Shown here: one piece after another, positions 47,690 to 64,000 of the stretch
Layout: every line of letters begins with the position of its first letter
Position numbering within the stretch: the stretch's first letter is position 1
Assembly: GCF_004115215.2 (NCBI RefSeq)
Contig: NC_041729.1
Span: forward strand, 26,747,255 to 26,811,254
Direction of reading: 5' to 3'
DNA length: 64,000 nucleotides
Source: Ornithorhynchus anatinus
Lineage: Eukaryota; Chordata; Mammalia; Monotremata; Ornithorhynchidae
The notes under the pieces: generated by a model
The model's input: the letters and a program-made list of their open reading frames with translations, nothing else
Told to the model about the DNA's origin: nothing
Database searches by the model: none
Translations under genes and position numbers: made by a program

Positions 47690-48780
47690 GTACAGTGCTC
47701 TGCACGCAGTAAGTGCTCAATCAATACAGTTGACTGACTGAGGGGTGTATCCTTGTCCCCATGCGTTCCCTTGCTATTGTTTGCTGGGGGCAGCTGGTGG
47801 GAAGTGGGGTCCTGCCCCTTGCCTTCAGTGAACTTCCTTTTCCCAAGGATCCAGTAAGGAGTCAGGGCCCTGCTGACGTCTCTGGGGTCTGGCCGGGCTC
47901 GACGGCCCACAGTAATACCACTGATCGATCGATCGCTTTTTCTCAAGTGCTTACTACAGGGTTGTGCGCAAAGCAGGCGGTCAGTCATATTTATCGAGTG
48001 CTTACTGTGTGCAGAGCACTGTACTAAGCACTTGGGAGAGTACGACATAACAGATGTTCCCTGCCTACAGTGAGTTTACGGTCTAGAGGAGGCGGACAGT
48101 AATATAAATAAATAAAATTGCAGATATGTACATAAGTGCTGTGGGGCTGGGGGGGGATGAATAATAAGGTTGGTACTTGTTAAGCGCTTACTATGTGCCG
48201 AGCACTGTTCTAAGATGAATAAAGGGAGCAAGTCAAGGTGATGCAGAAGGAAGTGGGAGAAGAGGAAAGGAGGGCTTAGAGAAGACCTCTTGGAGGAGAT
48301 GTGCCTTCAGTAAGGCTTTGAAGTCATTGTCAGATATGAAGAAGGAGGTCGTTCCAGGCCAGCGGTGGGACCTAGTGGGTACAGCCCAGGCCTGGGACTC
48401 AGAGGACCTGGGTTCTAATCCTGGTCCCGCCACTTGTCTGCTGTGGGACCTAAGGCAAGTCACAAATTTCTCTGTGCCTCAGTTCCCTCATCTGTAAAAT
48501 GGGGATTAAGACCGTGAACCCTACGTGGAGACACAGACTGTGTCCAACCTGATTGACTTATAATAATAATAATAGTGATGGTATTTGTTAAGCGCTTACT
48601 ATGCGCCAAGCTCTGTTCTAAGCGCCAGGGTAGATACAAGGTAATCAGGTTATCCGACGTGGGGCTCACGGTCCTAGTCCCCATTTCATATCTACCCCAG
48701 CATTTAGTACCGTGCCTGGCACACAGCGAACGCGTAACAAATACTATTGAAAAAAATCAATACCATCGATCGATTGATAA
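47690..48780. repeat. L2 and MON1 pieces upstream of TMEM219
   Basis: Short plus-strand L2 tail (47690-47740); L2 3' part on minus (47965-48360) with a 55-bp MON1 tail inserted near 48158-48215, flanked by gatgaataa on both sides; MON1 on plus (48365-48560) broken by a minus-strand MON1 tail (48562-48690), then its own tail (48690-48750). Confidence 0.78.
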
Positions 48781-48841
48781 GGGATGTCTTTCTCTCTTCA
48801 CTTGGCAGGCTCCGGAGTGAAGAGAGGCCCTTTCCTTCCCT

Positions 48842-50953
48842 ATGGGCAGCTGGCAGGCAGGAAAGAACCTGCGACACTGCCTGGCACACCGCCCGCCCTT
48901 GGTCTGTGCTGCTCTTTCACTGCTGCTGCTGGGCGCCGCGGGCCTGGGCCTTGGGAGTTTTGTTCATTTTCATGGGGCCGGGCTCCACGACCCCGACGTA
49001 CCCCAGGTGAGCTACCCGCCCTCTCCTCTGGGCCCGTGCCTCGAGCTGTCCGTCTTCAGCCTGACCCGCCTTTCTCTCTCTTCTCCCGCCCTCCCCCGCC
49101 CCACCACAGGACTGGATCTCCTTTCTGAGGTCCCTGGGGCGGCTGACCCTCTGCCCAGGGAATGGGTCGGCTGGGGGAAGGCCACTTCTGCCTGGAACTC
49201 ATTCCGTGCGCCTGCTAACCAGCCTGAACCTCGGCGGGGGCCCAAAAGGGAACAAGACTCAGCGGCTGCAGGCTGCCCTCTGGGGCCATCAGCTGGGCCT
49301 AACTGGTGAGCTGAGGGAGGGGTGGGGGGGTCACTTGACATGTCCCCCCCAACTCCCAACTGCCCACCCCCGCCCACGTGGTCCTAGGAACCATTTTTCT
49401 GTCTCTAACTGGAATGTCAGCGTCTTCTCCCAGCACCGCCTCTTTGAGATCCTTATGAGAGAATGTCTTAACAGCAGTGTGCCCTATTTAGAACAGGGAT
49501 AAGCCAGCTTCTTAGTTGTCGTTCAGGATCGGCAGGGGCTCACCCCACTCAGTCAGTCTCATCTACTGAGCGCTTATTGTGTGCAGAGCACTGTACTGAG
49601 CACTTGGGAGAGTCCAGCATAACAATAAATAGGCACATTCCCTGCCCACAACTAGTTTACAGTCCAGAAAGGGTGGTGACACGCATATAAATGTTGGCCG
49701 ATCGATCAGTTGTCTTTGTTAAGTGCTTACTACGTCCCAACCCGATCTGCTTGTATCCACCCTAGTGCTTAGTATAGTGCCTGGCGTGTAGTTAAGCGTT
49801 TAACAAATGCCATAATAAATAATAATACGTGCCAGGCATGGTACTAAGCGCCTGGGTAGATACAAGCTAATCAGGTCGGACACAGTCGCTGTTCCATATG
49901 GGGCTCCCCATTTTGATCCCCATTTTACAGATGAGGTAACTGAGACACAGAGAAGTTGTGACACGTCCAAGGTCACACAAGCAGCCAAGTGGCAGAGCCG
50001 GGACTAGAACCCGGGTCCTTCTGATCCTGTCCACTAGACCACGCTGCTTCTCGGAAGGTCGAAGGAGGGCAGCAGCAGGCCCAGAATGGTGGGCGTAGCA
50101 CTAAAAACCTTTTGGGATCCTGGAACTGTGGGGAAAACACTGTACTAAGCACTTGGGAGAGTCCGGTATAACCAGAAACAGAAACATTCCCCGCCCGCAA
50201 CTCGCTTACTGTCTAGAGGGGCCGACAGGTGTGAATATAAACAAATCACCCTGTCAGCCGATCGATCAGCTGCCAGCACGCTCTGCTGGACTTCCCTACT
50301 GGCATCTGCGACAGGATGATGGCCTTTTGTGCCTCTTCTGGCACACGAGTTGTTGTCCCACAGCCTGATTCCACCCCCAAATGTGCTCTTCCCCCTCCCC
50401 CTTTTTGCACCAGGCCTTTCTGCTGAAGAACTGGTCTTGATCAGGACCCAGGCGCCAATGGAGGGGACCCCAGGGACTTGCCTGGTCTTCAACGCGGCCC
50501 CTAGTGTCCTTCCCTTGAGCCAGCCGCCTCAGTCCTGCCAGGAAGAAGAAGACGGGGAAGCTGTGAATGTGTTTGCCAGTGAGAACCCCAGGCCGGGAGA
50601 GGAGTGTTATCGGGTCTGGGGCCGTGGAGATGTCATTGTCACCAAATTACTTACCTCAGTAAGTAGTCCGGGATTCGAACACCTTTTCTCCCCCCGGTTT
50701 CCTCCTTTCCCTTGTCCTGGGGCTGGAGCTTACCAGCGTGACCCTTTCCGGAGTGCGGAGATCTTAGGAGGGAGGCACCTAACGGTTCCTTCTTCTCTGC
50801 CCCACCGACCCCCAGGAGGAGCTGGCTCTGTGTGGTTCGCGGCTACTCTACTCCGGCTGTTTCCTCCTCCTCTTCTGTGGCCTCCTCTGCTGCTGTGCAG
50901 CCATCTGTACCCATCCCCACTGGGAGAGTCCCCAGTCCTGGAACCAGATCTAG
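48842..50953 (+). CDS. TMEM219: TMEM219, IGFBP3 receptor (247 aa)
   Basis: Single-chain membrane receptor that in mammals binds IGFBP-3 and promotes caspase-8-dependent apoptosis. Four coding exons: 48842-49006, 49110-49305, 50414-50658 and 50816-50953; 744 nt with matching phases. The start MGSWQAGKNLRHCLAHRPPL resembles the human N-terminus. A hydrophobic stretch (about 20-42, LVCAALSLLLLGAAGLGLGS) follows, then the extracellular part with DWISFLRSLGRLTLCPGNGS and paired cysteines, then a C-terminal membrane segment (CFLLLFCGLLCCCAAI) and a short tail ending SWNQI. An acceptor (cacttggcag) about 32 bp before the ATG implies an upstream non-coding exon, probably at the CpG island near 43.1 kb, 5.7 kb away. 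A gtaagg donor just after the stop and an acceptor near 51218 suggest an optional 3' UTR intron. Confidence 0.94.
49553..50265. repeat. L2 and MON1 pieces in TMEM219 intron 2
   Basis: L2 tail on minus (49553-49700), plus-strand MON1 tail piece (49700-49815), MON1 on minus (49815-50055), L2 tail on minus (50135-50260). Confidence 0.8.
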
Positions 50954-51288
50954 GGGCTGAAAGCCCCCACCCCCCACCCGCATCTTAGGTAAGGGCCTTC
51001 GTATCCCGTCGTCATCAGTGGTATTTATAGAGTGCTTACTATGTGCAGAGCACTGTTACTAAATGCTCGGGAGCGTACGGCGGAGATTTCCTTCCCTCCG
51101 CTCGCCTCCTCCATCCCAGGCTTTGCTCCCACCCCTCGCCAGGCTCCTTCCATTTCCCCAGTTCCTCCGTAGCTCCGCCTTGGATTTCAGACCGTCTTCG
51201 TCTCCCTCTCTCCCTAGGTTTGCCGCAGGAGTCCTCTGGCCCCGCGGGGCGTCTGGTCGGAAGGAAACCGAGGATTGGGTTAAGGACC

Positions 51289-51294
51289 AATAAA
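51289..51294 (+). terminator. TMEM219 poly(A) signal
   Basis: AATAAA in ggaccaataaaatgtttg, 336 bp after the stop codon; an L2 tail on minus begins about 10 bp later (51305-51400). Confidence 0.65.
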
Positions 51295-51639
51295 ATGTTT
51301 GCGTTCGTTCATTCAGTCGTATCTATTGAGCGCTTACTTTGTGCAGAGCACTGTACTAAGCGCTTGGGAGAGGACGCGACGACGACAGACACATTCCAGG
51401 CCCCGAGCCGCAACTGAGACGGCGGTGTCCGGTGTGAGTGTGGAGGGGACTGCTGGGTTTTGAGCTTCACGCTTGTTTCCCCCAACGGGGAGTCATCGGT
51501 GTGATTGGGGAGGGGGTGAGGAAGGCACGTTTGTCCCGCCTTTGAAGGAAGGGCTTCCGTACTGGATTTGGGGAGTTGGGGGCCTGAGGAAAGTCCAAAT
51601 GAATCGATGGTGCTTACGGTAGGCAAGTCTTTCCCTTAT

Positions 51640-51889
51640 CCAAGCAGCGTGCCTTAGTGGCAAGAGCTCGGGCTGGGGAGTCAGAGGCCGTGGGTTCGAA
51701 TGCCAACCCCGCCACTTGTCAGCTGGGTGACTTGGGGCCAGTCACTTCACTTCTCTGAGCCTCAGTGACCTCATCCGTCAAACGGGGATTAAGACTGTGA
51801 GCCCACGTGGGACAATCTGCTGACCTTGTATGTACCCAGCGCTTAGAACAGTGCTCGGCACATAGTAAGCGCTTAACAAATACCATTAT
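51640..51889 (+). repeat. MON1 SINE directly before the tRNA-Tyr
   Basis: Full plus-strand MON1 whose last bases (aacaaataccattat) touch the tRNA sequence. The DNA at 51400-51640 shows no gene. Confidence 0.85.
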
Positions 51890-51978
51890 CCTTCGTTAGC
51901 TCAGCTGGTAGAGCGGAGGACTGTAGCGGTTGCCTGTCGGTCATCCTTAGGTCGCCGGTTCGGTTCCGGCTCGAAAGA
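51890..51978 (+). tRNA. tRNA-Tyr(GUA) with intron, probably decayed
   Basis: The sequence reads as an intron-containing tyrosine tRNA: A box tagctcagctgg, anticodon loop ctgtag with GTA, a 16-nt intron at 51927-51942, then atccttaggtcgc and the T arm. Mature length is 73 nt, as in vertebrate tRNA-Tyr. Three features suggest it no longer works. Acceptor pairs 2-71 (C-A) and 7-66 (T-T) are mismatched. The B box is ggttcggttcc, so the conserved A58 is G. No run of four T follows. The intron rules out a copy of mature tRNA. Confidence 0.78.
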
Positions 51979-51989
51979 CTTTGGTTTAG

Positions 51990-52748
51990 CCAGAGAGGCA
52001 GCGTGGGTCGGTGGAAAGAGTCCGGGCTTGGGAGTCAGAGGTCATGGGTTCTAATCCCGGCTCCGCCGCTTGCCAGCTGTTGGGCAAGAAACTTAACGTC
52101 TCGGGGCCTCAGTTCCCTCATCTGTAAAATGGGGATTAATAATGTTGGTATTTGTTAAGCGCTTACTATGTGCAGAACACTGTTCTAAGCGGTGGGATAC
52201 ATACAGGGTAATCAGGTTGCCCCACGTGAGGCTCACAGTCTTCATCCCCATTTTACAGATGAGGTAACTGAGGCACAGAGAAGTGAAGTGACTTGCCCAC
52301 AGTCACACAGCTGACCAGTGGCAGAGCCGGGATTTGAACCCATGACCTCTGACTCCCAAGCCCCGGCTCTTTCCACTGAGCCATGCTGCTTCTAACCGAT
52401 TAAAGCTGTGAGCCCCTCGTGGGGCCCGCTGATCGCCTTGTATCCCCCCAGCACTTAGAACAGTGCTTGGCATGTACTAGGCGCTTAACAGATACCACCG
52501 TTATTTATTATTAAAGCAGCGTGGCTCAGGGGAAGGAGCCCGGGCTTGGGAGTCGGAGGTCACGGGTTCGAATCCCGGCTGCGCCGCTTGCCAGCTGCGT
52601 GACTCTGGGCAAGTCACTTCTCTGGGCCTCAGTTACCTCCTCTGTCAAATGGGGATTACGGGGGACAGCCTGTTCACCTCGTATCCCCCCCAGGGCTTAG
52701 AACAGTGCTTCGCACAGAGTAAGCGCTTTTAACAAGTACTATCGTTAT
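51990..52748. repeat. MON1 split by a minus MON1, then another MON1
   Basis: A plus-strand MON1 from about 51992 is interrupted at ggggatta near 52138 by a complete minus-strand MON1 (to about 52394). It then resumes from gattaaagctgtgagcccc to about 52505. The gatta repeat on both sides looks like the target-site duplication. A third, plus-strand copy spans about 52513-52748. Confidence 0.88.
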
Positions 52749-52834
52749 GGTGGGTCGAGGTTGCCCTACTTTCCCGCCTTTTTATTGACACCTCGCCCCC
52801 CTCCCCCCCTCGCTGCCCCTCGACGCCTCTTCCA

Positions 52835-53639
52835 AGCCGCTCTCCCGGCGCAGGCGCAGCGGCTCGCGCCTCGCCAAGCTTCCCCTAGCAACAAGCGAGG
52901 GGCCGGAACGGGGGAGAGGGACGGCGCCTGCGCCGTGACCGCCTCCCTCCCCCCGCCTCGGTGCCCGCCGTTAGGCGATTGGCTGGCGGGCTGGGCGGCC
53001 CCGCCCACCGAGGGGGGGGGCGGTCCGCGTGGCCAGGCGCGTGCGTACTCCGGGTTGGCCGAGGTCGCGAGGAAAGGGAAAAGGGGGCGTGGCTTCGGGA
53101 GCCGGGGACCCGGGAGCGGGGGGGAGGGGGCGGCTTTCGCAGCGCGCATGCGTGCTCCCGCCCGGTCACCATCTTGGAATTGGGGGGAAGAGAGGGACAC
53201 AGGAGGAATCTCAGCAGGGAGAAAAAGAGGGAAAAGGGAGTGCGGGGGAGGGGGGGGAACGAGGGAGGAGGGGAGAAAGGAAGTGAGGGGAGGGCTGGGT
53301 CGAGGATTGCCTCCCGGTTCCCCGGCTCCCCCTGGCGGAGAGAGGCGGGAGGAGAGGCAAGCGGGGGTGGGGGTTAGGCTCCGGCCCCCTCCCCGCAGGG
53401 GCGGAAGGGGACACTAGTTCCCTCCCTGGAAAAGGTGGATCTCCCGGGCTGCCCGGCTCCTCCGTTCCCCGGGGGGTCACCTTCCCTTTCGGGGGAGTCC
53501 CTCGGGGGGGGTCGTGGCCCCCCTCCCCCCCCAGGGCAGGGGGCGAGGAGGGGGGGGCGCCACCTCCCCCTCCCCCAGCTCCCGGGAGCCACTGGAGAAC
53601 CCCAGGAGGAGGCGGAGGCGCCGGAGTGACACCCTGCAG
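52835..53639 (+). promoter_or_regulatory. TAOK2 CpG-island promoter and probable non-coding exon 1
   Basis: CpG-rich with NRF1-like sites (ggcgcaggcgcagcgg near 52848; gcgcgcatgcgt near 53142), GC boxes and gcgattggctgg (inverted CCAAT) near 52976. A strong donor, cctgcaggtgagag at 53639/53640, probably ends a 5' UTR exon that joins the coding exon's acceptor at 55421. Start sites are unresolved. Confidence 0.55.
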
Positions 53640-54209
53640 GTGAGAGCACCCCCTTCCTCCCCATCCCCCCCAGGGGTGGCACGGGGGGGGGGGTGACATC
53701 AGCCGGGAAAGGTGCAGCCTCCGCCGCCGGGGTGGCACCTTGGCATGTTTTTCCCTCTCGGAACTGCAATTCCTCCCTCTGCTGCAGGTCCTCCCCTCCC
53801 TCCCCCTTTTTTTTTTTTGCAGGGGGGAGGAGAGAGGGAAGAGGTCGAGTGACATCACCTCGGGATGACACGGGGAGAGGGGTGCATGCACCCCTCTCCC
53901 GGCCTTGTTGCATCCCCCACCCCCGCGGGCCCGGGAATCTGGGAACCCGGTCCTCTCCTCCCTTTTTTGGTGATGCCCGACGCGAGGCGGGCTCCCCCAT
54001 CCCCTCCTACCTGTCAGTCCTTCCCTAAACGATCCCTCCAACCCCGGGGATCGAAGCTTTCTCCCCCTTTGAGAAAGGGAGAGGTGGGCAGCCCTCCGCC
54101 GAAGTTCTTCCCCAGGACGCTGCCCTTTTTTTCACCGTCGCCCCGGTTTTCGGGGTCCGGGGTGGGCGTTAAAGAGATCGGGAAGGGGACCCAGGGAGGG
54201 GAAGGTCAA

Positions 54210-54330
54210 GCCCTCTGGACTGTGAGCTCGTGGTGGGCAGGGAATGTATCCCGAGCTTCTGGTTCAGTGCTCTGCACACAGTGAGCGCTCGATAAATGCG
54301 ATCGGATGAATTAATGAATGAAAGGCCGGT
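54210..54330 (+). repeat. L2 3' tail in TAOK2 intron 1
   Basis: Plus-strand tail: tgagctcgtggtgggcaggg, gtgctctgcacacagtgagc, then gaattaatgaatgaaagg. Confidence 0.82.
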
Positions 54331-55456
54331 CCATCCCGGGGCTGAGATGGAGCTGCCTCCTCCATCCCTGGAGAGAGAGCCTCTCCCCCGCCAGGATGAT
54401 CCGGCCACGGAGGCAGCCGCACGCTGCTAGACATTCCCAGGATCTCCCCGAGAAGTATCTCCATCTCTTCCTTGAGGATTTCCCCGGTGGGGACCGTGAC
54501 CTCCCCGGGGGGGGGTGATGGAGAAGGGATGACCGGTTAGGAGATGCAGGTGGTCCTCTATCTGGGGGACTCGCCAGGGTGAACTGTCTTTGGAATTTGG
54601 GGGAAAAGCCGAATGGTGCATGGGAAGATCTGAGATGACCCTGCAGGTGTAGATGTGAGATGCGAATCGAATCAGAGCGTCCTTAGGAAGGATGTAGCTA
54701 GGGAGAGGTCGAGAGGGGTCAGCCGACCTGTTGCTTTGTGAAATAGCCGTCTTTCTGGACCAGAATGGGCAGGCCGGGGGGAGCAGAGTGAGAAGGAACC
54801 CTGGCCTGGGGCAAATGGAGATAAGTCCCAATTCCAATTGGACCCTGACCCCTCAGTTTCTCTCTGTGTCTCTGGTCCCCCTGGGCTGGGGCTGGGAGTC
54901 CAACAATGGCCGGATTTCCACTGTGTCCGGCCTGGCTATTTCCTGCCCTTCTCATGCGCTTGTGTGCGCGCGTGCTGGTCAGGAGGTGGGAAGCCGGAGT
55001 GTGAGAGGAGAGAACCGGGGCTGAGGCAGGTCACCTGGGATCCCCAGCTGGGAGTTGGGAAGCGGAATATTCAAGGAATAGGCCTTGGGGAGCGAGGCGG
55101 GACGCCCGGGGGCCGGATGTTTGGTGACTGGGGTAACTCATCCCAGTAGATTTAAAAGGATTTCCAGAGAACGGTCCTCCGGCATCTGTGTAATTTTACC
55201 CTTATTTTTTGGTCCTCTGATGGAGTTCTCTTCCCCACACTCTTCCCTTTCCCGGACTCCCCTAAGCAGTAACCTCCCCCCCAGTCCAGAGGCATTTGGG
55301 GCTACAGTTCTGTTGTGCGGATTCGGTGCCGTGCGTGTTTTTTCTTTTCTCCGAAGGGTCTGTGTGGGGAGGACTGCCTGTCCTCAGGTCTGAAGGCTCC
55401 GCGCGTTTGTCTGTTCTCCAGGCCGGGCCCCACTCCCCGTGCCCTTGGGGGCCGCC

Positions 55457-64000
<8,544 letters not shown>

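Noticed and set aside
52766-54041. Several 140-280-codon frames on both strands around the TAOK2 promoter
   Set aside because: They are GC-rich CpG-island shadows; the known TAOK2 5' exon is non-coding and the first conserved residues start at 55457.

Overview
The window is mammalian genomic DNA from a monotreme, most likely platypus. It is studded with the monotreme-specific tRNA-derived SINE MON1 and with 3' ends of L2 LINEs, whose shared signature is a core like agcgcttagaacagtgct followed by taagcgcttaacaaatacc or caataaatacgattgaatg. Spliced vertebrate genes with GT-AG introns and CpG-rich promoters lie between them. Echidna carries the same repeat families, so the species call is an inference.

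Six orthologues of human 16p11.2 genes appear in the human order and orientation: CDIPT (-, its last exon is off the left edge), SEZ6L2 (-), ASPHD1 (+), KCTD13 (-), TMEM219 (+) and TAOK2 (+, runs off the right edge). I chained their exons by hand from splice sites, reading phase and remembered human proteins; every completed coding length is divisible by three. Between CDIPT and SEZ6L2, on the + strand at about 5.3-7.95 kb, lies a seventh gene. It has seven coding exons in perfect phase, 209 codons, a poly(A) signal and RFX-like sites upstream. I recognise no family for its product. It sits where human has a locus annotated, from memory, as a CDIPT opposite-strand pseudogene.

Layout: 0.4-2.7 kb CDIPT; 2.7-5.2 kb CDIPT promoter and MON1/L2 cluster; 5.3-7.95 kb unnamed gene; 8.1-8.6 kb GT-rich minisatellite; 8.7-24.0 kb SEZ6L2; 24-26.8 kb GC-rich DNA and MON1 cluster; 27.0-28.7 kb ASPHD1; 28.9-35.4 kb KCTD13 (tail-to-tail with ASPHD1); 35.6-36.2 kb promoter minisatellite; 36.3-42.8 kb repeat-dominated; 42.8-43.1 kb CpG island, probably the TMEM219 promoter; 43.3-48.8 kb repeats; 48.8-51.3 kb TMEM219; 51.9 kb a decayed intron-bearing tRNA-Tyr; 52.8-64.0 kb TAOK2 promoter and gene.

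The genes do not form a single pathway: phosphatidylinositol synthesis (CDIPT), a neuronal surface receptor-like protein (SEZ6L2), a putative 2-oxoglutarate hydroxylase (ASPHD1), a Cullin-3 adaptor (KCTD13), an IGFBP3 receptor (TMEM219) and a STE20 kinase (TAOK2). They are linked by conserved synteny. I saw no retroviral or LTR element, CRISPR array or rRNA.
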